DNA from: an uncultured Oscillibacter sp.
GTDB lineage: Bacteria > Bacillota > Clostridia > Oscillospirales > Oscillospiraceae
Length of the DNA: 64,000 nt
Assembly (NCBI GenBank): GCA_910576865.1
Contig: CAJTKE010000001.1
Coordinates: forward strand, 124,001-188,000
Direction: 5' to 3'
The notes beneath the pieces were generated by a model. The model did not search any database. It was not told where the DNA came from and was given only the letters and a program-made list of their open reading frames with translations. Within the stretch, counting starts at the first letter, position 1. Each line of letters starts with the position of its first letter. Below, piece by piece: positions 38,052-47,990 of the stretch. A program made the translations under genes and the position numbers.

Positions 38052-39311
38052 ATGAGACTGACAGCGGAGGAATCGGCCATGCTCAACGGGGAATTCGGAC
38101 CGGCGACACAAAAGGCCATGCGAATCCTGACTTCAATCGGGGACATCTACGGCGCCGAGAGAATGGCCAGGACTGAGCATGTGCATGTGGCCAGCGGCAC
38201 CGTGATCTCAACGGGAACAGGCGGGGCGCAGTTTATTGAATGGATGGCGGAAAACGGCGGGCGGGCCCGGTGCTATGCCACCGTCAACCCCAGCGCGATT
38301 GATTCCACTCATTGGAAAAGGCTCGGGATTCCCCGGGAATATTACGACTGGCAGCTGCGCCTGAACCGCGCCTACGAAACAATGGGCATCATCACAGCCT
38401 ACAGCTGTACACCTTATCTGGTGGGAAATGTTCCCCACTTCGGGGAACTGATGTGCAGCGCGGAATCCTCTGCGATTCCAATGTACAACGGTTACTTCGG
38501 CGCAAGGACAAACCGGCAGGGCAATCCCTCCTCCCTGTCCTCCGCGCTGACGGGCAGAGTCCCCGTGTACGGCCTTCTCCTGGATGAAAACCGTTTCGGG
38601 AACATGGTGATTGACGTGCGGATCCCCTGCCGGAGCGACCACGACTGGGCGACGCTTGGCTATTTCATCGGGAAGCACGCCGTCAGCAGGATCCCGGTTC
38701 TGGTTGGAATCGAAGACGGCGTATCGCTGGATCACTGCAAGATGATGTGCGCGGGGATGAACTCCAGCGGAGCGGTGCCGCATTTCCACATCGTGGGAAT
38801 CACGCCGGAGGCCCCTACGCTGGATGCCGCGCTGGGCGGAAAAAAGCCCTTGGAAACCTGCGTCTATGACAAAGCCGCCAGGCGGGAGATGGAGCGCCAT
38901 CTCTGCAACGCCTCCGGAGAGGCCGTCGACATGGTCGTTTTGGGCTGTCCGCATGTTTCGGTGTATCAGCTCCAGCAGATTGCCGGCCTTCTGGAGGGAC
39001 GGCGTGTGAAAGAGGGCGTCTTGATGGAGGTCCTGACTTCGGACGCCATCAAGGCCGTCGCGGACCGGCAGGGCTTGACGAAAACAATCGAAGAGTCCGG
39101 GGCGCTGCTGCTCTCCCGCACATGCCCAACCTGTTATCCGCTGGGCGAGTGCATGGCGGCCTCCATGGGAATCCGTTCCATGGCGACGGACTCCTCCAAA
39201 ATGGCTCACTATGCCGCCGCGGATTCCGGCAGGATACCGGTATACTATGGGACGACGGAGCAGGTGATTGACGCGGCTGTCAGCGGGATCTGGACGGCCG
39301 CCGAGGAGTGA
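38052..39311 (+). CDS. aconitase X large (catalytic) subunit
   Basis: 419 residues of the AcnX/DUF521 family: LTAEESAMLNGEFGPATQKA, VHVASGTVISTGTGGAQFIE, YSCTPYLVGNVPHFGELMCS, VVLGCPHVS, SRTCPTCYPLGECMA. Members with known activity include cis-3-hydroxy-L-proline dehydratase and archaeal phosphomevalonate dehydratase; cysteines may hold an Fe-S cluster. The next gene is its small swivel-domain subunit. The substrate here is unknown; transporter genes in the operon suggest an imported hydroxy-acid or hydroxyproline-like compound. Confidence 0.9.
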   Translation: MRLTAEESAMLNGEFGPATQKAMRILTSIGDIYGAERMARTEHVHVASGTVISTGTGGAQFIEWMAENGGRARCYATVNPSAIDSTHWKRLGIPREYYDWQLRLNRAYETMGIITAYSCTPYLVGNVPHFGELMCSAESSAIPMYNGYFGARTNRQGNPSSLSSALTGRVPVYGLLLDENRFGNMVIDVRIPCRSDHDWATLGYFIGKHAVSRIPVLVGIEDGVSLDHCKMMCAGMNSSGAVPHFHIVGITPEAPTLDAALGGKKPLETCVYDKAARREMERHLCNASGEAVDMVVLGCPHVSVYQLQQIAGLLEGRRVKEGVLMEVLTSDAIKAVADRQGLTKTIEESGALLLSRTCPTCYPLGECMAASMGIRSMATDSSKMAHYAAADSGRIPVYYGTTEQVIDAAVSGIWTAAEE

Positions 39312-39322
39312 AGGAGACGCGC

Positions 39323-39745
39323 ATGGAGAATATCCTTCTGAAAGGGCGGCAGCTGGTCGCCGGGAAAACGCGGGGCGTCGCAATTGTCAGCAGGGACAGC
39401 CTGAGCTTCTGGGGCGGGGTCGATTACAAAACAGGCACCGTCAACAAGCAGGGGCATGACATTCACGGCCAATGCTTCGCGGGAAAAATACTGGTCTGCC
39501 CGACCGGCAAGGGCTCCGGGGCAGGCTCCCTCCGGCTTTACGACATGTGGCTGAGACAGGTGGCCCCCATCGCCATTTTGAACCGCACGGCGGATGAGGT
39601 CATGGTCATCGGCGCGATCATCAGCGATATCCCCATGATGGACTCGTTCGACCTGGACCCCGTGGAGACCATTCATACCGGAGATGAACTGGAGATAGAC
39701 ACGGCCGCGGGAACGGTCGAGATTTTGAAGAGGACCCAAATATGA
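39323..39745 (+). CDS. aconitase X small (swivel-domain) subunit
   Basis: 140 residues of the DUF126 swivel domain: LKGRQLVAGKTRGVAIVSRD, SFWGGVDYKTGTV, HGQCFAGKILVCPTGKGSGA, DIPMMDSFDLD. It completes the active site of the large subunit, as in aconitase domain 4. Start ATG 39323 follows AAGGAG; the end overlaps the next (broken) gene by 4 bp. Intact. Confidence 0.9.
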   Translation: MENILLKGRQLVAGKTRGVAIVSRDSLSFWGGVDYKTGTVNKQGHDIHGQCFAGKILVCPTGKGSGAGSLRLYDMWLRQVAPIAILNRTADEVMVIGAIISDIPMMDSFDLDPVETIHTGDELEIDTAAGTVEILKRTQI

Positions 39746-41207
39746 GAACGCACGCAGTACTGTATACGGACGTCCTGGTCATCGGCGCGGGGGCGGCCGC
39801 TTCAAGGGCCGCCCTGGAAAGCGAGCGCGCGGGAGCGGATACCGTCATGATAACGAAGCGGCGCTTCGGCTCCGCCGGAACCTCTACATTCCGCGTCGCG
39901 GAATCGGCGGGCTTCTCCGCCAGCGGCTTTGCCGACCCGGAGGACAGCCCTGCCGTGCATGAGAAGGATATTCTGGACGCGGCTCTCGGGCCCTGCAGCC
40001 GGAAGCTGGCGGGCATCGTGGCGGAAAACGCGCCCAGGCAGGTGCCGTTTCTGGAGGGGCTGGGCGTCGTGTTCCAGCGCTATGGAGACGGCTATCTGGC
40101 CACGAAGGGCTGCTTCGCCAGCCGCCGCCGGAGCATGAAGATCAAGGGCCACGGCGAGCCCATCGTTTTGGCGCTGAAACGGGAGATCGAGCGCCGGGGG
40201 CCCGCGCCGGGGCCAGGCTGGTCAACATGGAATTCATGCAGTCGGGTCTGGGCGTCATTGAGCCGGCGAAGACGATTTTCAACGCCTGGATTTGGAGCCT
40301 GTGCCCTGATATTCAAAACTCCTCCGGAGAGGACTTCATCACAAAATACCTCCCCGACGGTGTGACGCTTCAGGACTGCATAGCCGCCAAAGACGGGCAT
40401 TACCCCTTCAGTACCCGGGATCTCCCTCGATATATCGAGATCGCCGTAAAAAAAGAGGGCAATCGGGGTGAGGGGGTTTACGCGGACCTGCGCAAGGTGC
40501 CGCCGCTGTCGGAGATCGACAATATGAACCTGGCTCAGATGTGGCCCATCACGAAGGCCTGGATGCAAAAATGCGGGGCGGATCCGGATAACTCCATACT
40601 GCGTCTCACATGCTATGCCCATGCCTTCAACGGCGGACTGCTGATCGACGAACACGCGGAAACCACCGTGCCGCGGCTGCTGGCCGTGGGCGAGACAGCC
40701 GGAGGCCCCCACGGGGCGGACCGCCTGGGCGGAAACATGTTTTCCAGCGGGCAGGTATTTGGCGAGATCGCGGGAAAATACGCCGCCGGCCTTGCCAGGG
40801 AATCTGATTTCCCGGCCCGGCGGGAAACCGCGCCCCCCTCCATACCTTGGGGCGGCGGCCCTGGTGAGGCGCGGTTGGACGCCTGGCGGGGCAGGCTTCA
40901 GCGGCTGGCGTCCCGTGATCTGCTGGTGGTGCGCACCGGCGAAGGGCTGCGGCACTATCAGGAAGAAGCCCGTCTTTTGGAAGAGGAGCTTTCATCCGCC
41001 GCTGTCTCCAGTGGCCGGGAGGCGCAGAAGCTGCTGGAGCTGAAAAATCTGCTGCTGACCGGCCGATTGGTTGCCCAGGCGGCTCTGAAACGTACGGAGA
41101 GCCGGGGAAGTCATTACCGGGAGGATTTTCCCGCAATGAGCGAGGATCCCATGTGGCGCAAAGCCATCGCCCTGGAAAATGGTAACTGTTCGATGGAGGA
41201 GCTGTGA
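39742..41207 (+). pseudogene. broken FAD-dependent oxidoreductase (fumarate reductase/aspartate oxidase-like)
   Basis: The first part (39742-about 40200) encodes TDVLVIGAGAAASRAALESE, the FAD Rossmann fold, up to LKREIERRG. The reading then jumps frame: the second part resumes at about 40203 with RAGARLVNMEFMQSG and continues (ETAGGPHGADRLGGNM, the C-terminal FAD-contact region) to 41207. The middle of the family protein, between those two motifs, is missing, and the frames differ (phase 1 versus 0). So both a deletion and a frameshift are present. It presumably oxidised the dehydrated product. Confidence 0.85.
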
Positions 41208-41318
41208 TTTTCAGGAGGCGCTCAGCCCACTCACTGTTCATAACCTTGGTCGGGAGGTTTTGAAAAGAAGTTGTACGTCACTTTACCCATATGCTTTTGA
41301 TTTGGAGAGGAGAAAGTG

Positions 41319-42416
41319 ATGGCACGTAGATTTTTTGCAACGGCGTTGGCGCTCATCCTGGTGTTGAGCCTGGCCGCCTGCGGCGGAAAGACCAATGATC
41401 CGCCCGCGGAAGCCACTCCCCCCGCCACGCAGGACACCGGAAACGACACCCAGGATACGAGCGGCGCCGCGCCGGACTATTCCGGAACCAGCCTGACCTT
41501 CGCCTCCGATGCGGTCGGCAGCTCCAGCTATAACATCATTGTTGAGATGAGCAAGGTTCTGGAGGAAAAGGGCGGCTTTGGAAACATCGACGTATCCCCC
41601 ACCTCTCCCGGCGGAATGGGCGCGCCCTACCTCTTCGCCGAAGGCACGGGCGTTGACATCGCTTTCGTCAACGCCGCCCCCGCCAAGTGGGCGCGGGAGA
41701 CCGGAACGCTGGGCCGTCCTCCCGTAAGCGGCTGCTCCCCCATCGCCGGCGGAATTCAGTCCTCCGGGTGCATCAACTGCATTCACAACGAGTTCCTGGA
41801 GAAAAACAATGTCTCGACCATCGAGGAGGTCTTTGAGAAAAAGCTGCCCCTGCGGATCGGCTGTTCCGCCGTCGGTTCCATGGACGCGGAGTGCGTCGTT
41901 CTGCTGCTGGAATACTTCGGCGTTACGGAGGAAGATCTGAATTCCTGGGGCGGCTCCGTCACCCACGGCGGCGGCTCGGAGATTCAGGACCTGATGTCCG
42001 ACGGGCAGATCGACTTCTACCTTGACCACACCTCCCAGAACTCTTCCACCATGGCCGAAATCGCCATGACCCAGGACGTCACCTTCCTGCAGTGGGGCGA
42101 CGATCTGATCAACTGGTTCATCCAGGAAAAAGGCTTCCAGACCTGCTATATCCCCGCCGGTTCCTTCCGGGGCCAGGACGATGAGATCCGCATGCCCGGT
42201 TCTCCGGACTGCATCTTTGTCCGCTCCGATATGGATGAGGACATCGTTTACACGATCACCAAGGTCCTGTGCGAAAACCGCGACAGCCTGGCGGCGGTTT
42301 ACTCCTCCCTGGAGCCCTGGGAGGTGGAAAAGAGCTGTGAATCTGAGCGCATCGGCGGAAACGCCCTGCATCCCGGCGCGGAAAAGTACTATCGCGAGAT
42401 GGGCTATTTGACCTGA
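41319..42416 (+). CDS. TAXI-type TRAP solute-binding lipoprotein (standard order)
   Basis: 365 residues. Signal with lipobox LSLAAC (Cys21), a Thr/Asp-rich linker, then SLTFASDAVGSSSYNIIVEM and later CYIPAGSFRG (277-285) followed by CIFVRSDMDEDIVYTITKVL and ALHPGAEKYYREMGYL at the C-terminus, the ordinary TAXI order. It binds the substrate for the TRAP permease, whose gene directly after is broken. ATG 41319 (following a GTG) has AGGAG 6 nt upstream. Intact. Confidence 0.93.
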   Translation: MARRFFATALALILVLSLAACGGKTNDPPAEATPPATQDTGNDTQDTSGAAPDYSGTSLTFASDAVGSSSYNIIVEMSKVLEEKGGFGNIDVSPTSPGGMGAPYLFAEGTGVDIAFVNAAPAKWARETGTLGRPPVSGCSPIAGGIQSSGCINCIHNEFLEKNNVSTIEEVFEKKLPLRIGCSAVGSMDAECVVLLLEYFGVTEEDLNSWGGSVTHGGGSEIQDLMSDGQIDFYLDHTSQNSSTMAEIAMTQDVTFLQWGDDLINWFIQEKGFQTCYIPAGSFRGQDDEIRMPGSPDCIFVRSDMDEDIVYTITKVLCENRDSLAAVYSSLEPWEVEKSCESERIGGNALHPGAEKYYREMGYLT

Positions 42417-42496
42417 GGACGTCAAGCCAGGGCTCAAACCGCCCGCTGGCGGAGGAGGACGACGACGAGACGAAAACGGCGAAGCTGCTCCGCACG

Positions 42497-44202
42497 ATGC
42501 CCGGATGGCGGTACTGGATCATCGCGTCGCTCTGTGTCTTCTTCCTGGCGTTTCAGCTTTATATCAAGCTGGTAAAGCCTCTCGACAGCTGGACGCAGAC
42601 GCCGCTGCACCTGTGTCTGGCATTTGTCATTTCCTTTCTGCTCTCGCCCCTGGCGGACAAGTACCACCACAAATCTCTCTGGATCGCCGACGGGCTTTTG
42701 ATCGCGGGGTCCGCCTTTGTGGCCGTCTATTATATCCAAAACACCTCCTATTTCAATTTCCGCGTTTTCTCCGTGGACATCATGCGGCCAATCGACCTGG
42801 CGGCGGCGGTCATCCTGGTGATCATCCTGCTGGAGTCCATCCGCCGGTGCGTCAGCGGGGTCCTGCTGTGCTTTATCATGCTGTTCATCGCGTATGCCTT
42901 TTTCGGACAGCACATACCGGGGGTCTTCCGGTTCAGCGGCATAACCTGGAAGCAGCTTCTGGAAAACCTCGCGCTGGGCCAAAACGGCATTTTCGGCTCC
43001 CCCCTCATCTCTTCGGTGAGCACACTTTTTTATTTTATGATTTTCGGCGCGTTCTTCACGAACACCGGAGGCGGCCAGGTTCTCATTGACTGCGGCATGA
43101 AGCTGAGCAACAAGACCGTGGGAGGCCCCGCGAAGGCGGCGGTGATCTCCTCCGGGCTGATGGGCATGATTTCCGGCTCCGCCGTGGCGAACGTCTCCAC
43201 CACCGGCGTTCTGACCATTCCCCTGATGAAGAAAAGCGGCTATTCTCCGGAGGAGGCCGGCGCTGTTGAGTCCGTCGCCTCCACCGGCGGGCAGATCATG
43301 CCGCCGATCATGGGAGTCGGGGCCTTCATCATGGCCGAGATGATCGGCGTGAAGTACACGGACATCGCCACCTCGGCAATCATCCCCGCCGTCTGCTACT
43401 TCTTCGCCGCTTTCATGATTGTCCATCTGCTGGCGAAAAAGAAGAAGATGCACGTGGAGGCCGCGGCTCTGAAGTAAGAGAACAAGCCCATCATTCCCCG
43501 TCTTTACCGTTTGCTTCCCATTGTGGTGCTTGTGATCCTTCTTTATTCCGGGTTTTCCCTGCCCCGTTCCGCGATTTACTGCACGCTGCTGGCCATCTTC
43601 ATCGGCGCGCTGTCGAAGGAAACCCGCATCGGTCCGAAGAAGCTGCTGAACTGCCTGATTGAGGGCGTCAAGCAGGCGTCCTATGTGGCGCTGCCCACCT
43701 CCGCCGCCTATCTGATTGGCAACGTGCTGTTCTGCTCCTCGATCCAGGGACTTGGAATCGAGGCCCTTCCCGCCAATATGTTCATCTTCTACTTCGGCGT
43801 AATCGCCCAGATCACGCCCCCCGTCTGCATGGCCTCTTACACGGCGGCGGGTATCGCCGGAGCCAGCGCCTGGCGGACCGGCTGGAAGGCGTTCACGTTC
43901 GCGGTGACCGCGTTCCTGGTACCGTTCCTCTTTGTCTATCAGCCGGCCATCTGCTGATCGACGCGCCCTTGGAGATCATCCAGGCCACGGTGGTGGTTGT
44001 GCTGGGCACCTTCTTCCTGGCGGTGGGCATCGCCGGATATTTCCGCAAGGCCCTGTCCGTCTGGGAGCGGTGCGCCTTCTTCGCGGCGGCTGTTTGCCTG
44101 ATCCTTCCTTCCACAATTACAGACTGGATCGGCCTCGCAATCGGCGTTGCCGCCTGCGCTTACTGTTTCGCCACGGTGAAGCGGGTGAAGGCCGCCGCCT
44201 GA
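42497..44202 (+). pseudogene. broken TRAP transporter fused permease
   Basis: Three lesions. (1) An in-frame TAA at 43475-43477 after AAALK; the same frame continues ENKPIIPRLYRLLPIVVLV. (2) A deletion of about 57 codons: VKQASYVAL is followed directly by PTSAAYLIGN, losing the helices present in the paralogue at 28615-30648. (3) A frameshift near 43950, after which LLIDAPLEIIQATVVVVL continues to 44202. The frame is also open upstream to about 42419 (acidic EEDDDETKTAKLLRT) without an ATG, so even the start may be lost. Signatures such as STGGQIMPPIMGVGAF are well kept, so decay looks recent. Confidence 0.88.
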
Positions 44203-44208
44203 CACGCG

Positions 44209-44247
44209 AAAAAACCGGCGGCTGTGATTTCTGCCGCCGGTTTTTTT
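44209..44247 (+). terminator. terminator
   Basis: AAAAACCGGCGG / CCGCCGGTTTTTTT stem, 6 bp after the broken permease. Confidence 0.88.
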
Positions 44248-44282
44248 GAAAACACAACATGAATTCATGAGGAGAAAACAGA

Positions 44283-44709
44283 ATGATTGTCGATTGGGTG
44301 GAGAATTTGCCAAAGTACTACGCTCACCTGCCCGGACTGGAACGGCGAACGCCGGGAGTTTGACGGCGGATACGCGGTGTGCCAGCAGGGAGAGACCAAG
44401 CCCCTGGATGAGGGGACGTTTGAAGCTCACATCAAGTACATTGACGTGCAGATCATACGCGAGAGCGCCGCTTGGTACACATTGTGGAACCGTGTGCAGG
44501 ACCTGGAGGAGGCCATTCCATACAACGCGGAAAAGGACTGCGCCAGATACGGCGGAGAGGGTCCCCTTCTGGAGCTGAGGCCCGGCATGTTCGCGGTGTT
44601 CTATCCCGAAGACGCCCACAAAGCCGACCGCTTTTTAAAGGGCGGAAGCCCCGTTCCTTACAAAAAGCACCTCATCAAGCTGCTGGCGGACAGGAGTGCG
44701 GACGCGTGA
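44283..44709 (+). pseudogene. YhcH/YjgK/YiaL-family protein with N-terminal frameshift
   Basis: ATG 44283 begins MIVDWVENLPKYYAHLPGL, the right N-terminus for YhcH (DUF386) proteins, but the frame then fails. The rest lies in the next frame: NGERREFDGGYAVCQQGETK, AHIKYIDVQII, LELRPGMFAVFYPEDAHKAD (metal-binding cupin region). About 15 residues at the joint appear lost. YhcH/NanQ proteins act as sugar anomerases (sialic acid) or act on sugar acids. A start at 44287 would give a shortened protein of 140 residues, so activity is not fully excluded. Confidence 0.7.
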
Positions 44710-44815
44710 GGTCCGCGCCTTGACGCGGGCGCTCCGTGAGGAGGGCCCGGCCCCGCCGGAGGCCGCGGCCGGCGTACACGCGGCAGGGGGCCGGGAAACA
44801 TCCGTACCCCCCGGC

Positions 44816-46348
44816 TCAGGCGGTAATCCCCAGCCACCAGACGATGAACTCATCGCCGCCCATGCCGAACAGCTCGCTCCGCGTGGGCTGTCCGGAGGCT
44901 GTGGCGATGAGGGCCTCAAAAATCTCCTCCCCCATCTGCTCCAGGGTTTTGTCCCCGTCCAGCACGGCGCCGGCATTCAAATCAATGTCGTCCCCCTGGC
45001 GCTGGTACAGGGCTGTGTTGGAGGCGATCTTCAGCGTCGGGAAGTGACGGCTTCCGTAGCAGGAGCCGCAGCCGGTGGTGAAAGCGCAGAGGTTGCAGCC
45101 CCCGGCGAACATGGCGGCGGCGGACACCGGATCATACGAGGGGGAATTCATGATGGTCAGTCCCGGCTCCGTGACGGGCTCGGCATAGCCGACGACGTCG
45201 TTCAGGGGGGAGCTCCCGCCCTTTCTGGCGCTGCCCAGGGCCTTTTCCAGAATGTTCGTGATGCCTCCGGCGTTATTTCCCGGCGTGACCTTGCCGTAAA
45301 TCTGCGCGTCGCGGCCCTTGCAGTACTCCAGCCACCAGTTCATGACATCGATGAACTTCCGCGCCACCTCCGGGGACTTCGCCCGGCTTGTGAGGGCCTC
45401 CTCCGCGCCCACAAGCTCGGTGGGCTCCGTGAGCACCACGCTGCCGCCCTGCCGGGCCAGGAGGTCCATGGCCCGGCCCAGGGCGGGATTGGCGGTGACG
45501 CCGGAAAACGAGTCGGACCCGCCGCATTCCAGGCCGACCTTCAGGAGGCTGACCGGAAGGGGCTGCCGTTGGTTTTTGTCGGCGATGGGGAGCATGGCTT
45601 CCACCAGCTCGATGCCCCGGCTCACGGTCCTGCGGGCGCCGCCCTCCTCCTGGATCACCAGCCGCTTGAGCATGGGGCCCGGGGCAAGGCCGGCTTCCTG
45701 GAAAAAGGCGTCGATGTTGTTGGACTCGCAGCCCAGGGCGCAGACCACGGCGCCGGCCATGTTGGGATTCTTGATATGGCCGCCCAGCACCCGGCGGAGG
45801 AATCTCATGGGATCGCCGGTCTTCTCCAGCCCGCAGCCGGAGGACGTGATAAGGGGGACCACGGCGTCCACATTCGGATAGGCCTCCAAAATCTCCGGCG
45901 TAAAATGGCTGGCGATTTTCCGGGCCACCGTGGCGGCGCAGTTGCTGCACACAATGACGGCGATGCAGTTGCGGGTGCCCGCCTGGCCATCGGGCCGGAG
46001 ATAGCCCATGAAGGTGCGGCGGAGGTTCTCCGGGACCAGCTCTATCGGGCGGTAATCCTGGCAGAACGAGTACGATTTCTCCGCCGCGCTGAAGTGGATG
46101 GTCTCGTTGTGCATATGGGTGCCCGGCTCCACGTCCCGGGACGCGTAGCCGATGACCGTATTGCATTTCAACACCGGGTCGCCCTCTTTGATGAAGCGGG
46201 CGGCGACTTTGTGGCCCGGGGGGATATCGGTTTTCACGGTGATCTCCCCGTTCCCAAGGGTGGTTCCGGCGGCCAGGGGCATCCGCGCGACCACGACGTT
46301 ATCCGCCGGATCCAGAAGGATGACGGGACTCTGCTCCGCAGCTTTCAT
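44816..46348 (-). CDS. UxaA/GarD-family sugar-acid dehydratase
   Basis: 510 residues: an N-terminal SAF domain (about 1-95; PAGTTLGNGE... KVAARFIKEGDPVLKCNTVI) fused to the catalytic part with GYLRPDGQAGTRNCIAVIVC, SSGCGLEKTGDP, VCALGCESNN, GLECGGSDSFSG and FTTGCGSCYG. This is altronate/galactarate dehydratase-like; several Cys likely hold a metal or Fe-S centre. It sits 17 bp after the DapA-like aldolase, with the aldolase transcribed first. Substrate unknown; the kinase of four-carbon acid sugars nearby suggests an aldonate or tetronate route. Confidence 0.92.
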   Translation of the reverse strand: MKAAEQSPVILLDPADNVVVARMPLAAGTTLGNGEITVKTDIPPGHKVAARFIKEGDPVLKCNTVIGYASRDVEPGTHMHNETIHFSAAEKSYSFCQDYRPIELVPENLRRTFMGYLRPDGQAGTRNCIAVIVCSNCAATVARKIASHFTPEILEAYPNVDAVVPLITSSGCGLEKTGDPMRFLRRVLGGHIKNPNMAGAVVCALGCESNNIDAFFQEAGLAPGPMLKRLVIQEEGGARRTVSRGIELVEAMLPIADKNQRQPLPVSLLKVGLECGGSDSFSGVTANPALGRAMDLLARQGGSVVLTEPTELVGAEEALTSRAKSPEVARKFIDVMNWWLEYCKGRDAQIYGKVTPGNNAGGITNILEKALGSARKGGSSPLNDVVGYAEPVTEPGLTIMNSPSYDPVSAAAMFAGGCNLCAFTTGCGSCYGSRHFPTLKIASNTALYQRQGDDIDLNAGAVLDGDKTLEQMGEEIFEALIATASGQPTRSELFGMGGDEFIVWWLGITA

Positions 46349-46365
46349 AGCGCTTCACCCTCTTC

Positions 46366-47262
46366 TTACATGTACTGCCGGTTCTTTTCGATATGTTCGT
46401 CAATCCGGCGCATTTCCTCCGGGGTGATGGGCTCCGTGGGCTGGCACACCCGCCGGTCCACAAAGCCCAGGGTGCTGATGGCGTATTTGGTGGAGGCCGT
46501 CTGGCTCTTGGCCATGGGATAGAGCTTGCAGAGCTCGTCCAGAATGGCGCCCCATTTCATGGTGTTTTCGATATCCCCGGCCTTGCCGTACTCATAGAGC
46601 TTGATGTGGGCCTTGGGGAACAGAGGCGCCAGAGAGGGGATATATCCATCGGCGCCCATCAGCATGCTGGGCGCGGCCAGATTGGTGGCGCCCTGGTGCA
46701 CCAGAAAATCGGTCCCCTTGAAATGGTTCAGCAGCTTGATGAAGGCGGGGAAGTTTCCGGAGGTGTCCTTCACGCCGATCACCTTGTCGATCTTCGAGAG
46801 TCTGATAATGGTGTCGGCGGTCAGGTTCTGCCCGGTAAAGGCGGGGATGTTGTAGATCATCAGGTCGGCGCCTGTGTGCCGGCTGATCTCCTCAAAATGG
46901 CGCACCGTCTCGTCCTGGGTGGCGTGGCGGGCGTAAAACACCGGCGTGACCACGGCGGTCTTCCCGCCCATATCCTCAAAGCGCTTGATGTTCTCAATCA
47001 CCCGGGCCGTGCTGGAGTCCATGCAGCCCGCGATGACCGGGACCCGTCCGGCGCACTCGTCCAGCGTGATCCGGATGGCCTCGTCGCGCTGCCGCTGGGT
47101 GAGGGACATGCATTCCCCGTTGGACCCGCAGGAGAAGATGCCGTGTATGCCGTGGCTGATGCAGTGGTTGATGAGGCGCCGGAGGCCCTGCTCATCCACC
47201 TTCTCGTGTTCGTCAATGGGGGTGATGATGGGGGGAATGACGCCGATGATTTCTTTTTTCAT
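46366..47262 (-). CDS. DapA-family aldolase/synthase
   Basis: 298 residues, TIM barrel of the dihydrodipicolinate synthase family. MKKEIIGVIPPIITPIDEHE, FSCGSNGECMSLT (pyruvate-binding GxxGE), IYNIPAFTG (Tyr) and VIGVKDTSGN (Schiff-base Lys) are all present. In sugar-acid clusters such enzymes act as keto-acid aldolases or dehydratases (KDG/KDGlucarate type) rather than in lysine synthesis. Promoter GTGAAA-17-TATAGT lies 60 bp upstream; operon with the UxaA-like gene. Confidence 0.9.
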   Translation of the reverse strand: MKKEIIGVIPPIITPIDEHEKVDEQGLRRLINHCISHGIHGIFSCGSNGECMSLTQRQRDEAIRITLDECAGRVPVIAGCMDSSTARVIENIKRFEDMGGKTAVVTPVFYARHATQDETVRHFEEISRHTGADLMIYNIPAFTGQNLTADTIIRLSKIDKVIGVKDTSGNFPAFIKLLNHFKGTDFLVHQGATNLAAPSMLMGADGYIPSLAPLFPKAHIKLYEYGKAGDIENTMKWGAILDELCKLYPMAKSQTASTKYAISTLGFVDRRVCQPTEPITPEEMRRIDEHIEKNRQYM

Positions 47263-47579
47263 AGCTGAACCGACTCCTTTTATTCATTGTTTATTCAAGA
47301 CTTTCGCTTCTTTCCTGTAGCATACTATAGAAAACCCGAAAAGTATTTTCACGGAACAACGGTTGACTTGGACTTTTCGTGGATAAAAGGCAAATCCGTT
47401 CAAAGGGAGACGACAAAGAGCCGCGTTGAAAAATGGATGGTTTACAATTGAAAAAGACAAATACAGCCGCCGTGAAATCTGGTATATTGATATGTATACT
47501 TATGGGCAATCAGGCCGTATGACCGCGGGGGTGAGGATTCGCCCCCGTCCGCGGCGCTGGCCAGGAGGAGGATCACATC
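47263..47579. promoter_or_regulatory. divergent promoter region between aldolase and cupin operons
   Basis: 317 bp, no gene. Minus strand GTGAAA (47352-47347), 17 bp, TATAGT (47329-47324) for the aldolase operon. On the plus strand, TATATT near 47482 with TGG before it is a possible -10 for the cupin operon, without a good -35. A hairpin CGGGGG/CCCCCG lies at about 47526-47549. The spacing suits a shared AraC-type operator. Confidence 0.45.
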
Positions 47580-47963
47580 ATGGAATTTGTACAAAGAGCC
47601 GACATCAAAAGGAACAAGCTGCCCGGGAGGGTGGTGCAAAACGCGGTGGGCCGGGAAAGCGCCGTCGCCAGCGAGAAAATGACCGTGAGCTTCTGCCGCT
47701 ACAGCGAGGAGAGCGGCCCCATGGCCCCCCACAACCACGCGGAGGAAACCGTGGTCGTGCTGGACGGCCGGGGGGCGTACGTCCGCTGGGGCTCCGGGCC
47801 GGATTCCCTGGAGCACACGGCGATGCTGCACCCGGGGGACGTGATGCACTTCCCGGAGCTGGAGTGGCACGTGTTCGGCTATGAGGAAAAGGGCTTCCTG
47901 GACGCGCTGTGCATCTACGGGCAGGTGACGAACATCCGCCCGGAGGAGATCACGGGCAAGTGA
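47580..47963 (+). CDS. cupin-domain protein
   Basis: 127 residues, one cupin_2 barrel: MAPHNHAEETVVVLDGRGAY (metal motif G(X)5HXH-E) and PGDVMHFPELEWHVFGYEEK (second motif PxGxxxHxxxN-like). Small cupins bind sugar acids or phenolics, acting as isomerases, lyases or sensors. First gene of the plus-strand operon with the kinase and regulator; AGGAGG ribosome site. Function not assigned. Confidence 0.88.
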   Translation: MEFVQRADIKRNKLPGRVVQNAVGRESAVASEKMTVSFCRYSEESGPMAPHNHAEETVVVLDGRGAYVRWGSGPDSLEHTAMLHPGDVMHFPELEWHVFGYEEKGFLDALCIYGQVTNIRPEEITGK

Positions 47964-47990
47964 CCCCGCCGGAAGGAGAGGTGGAAAGCG

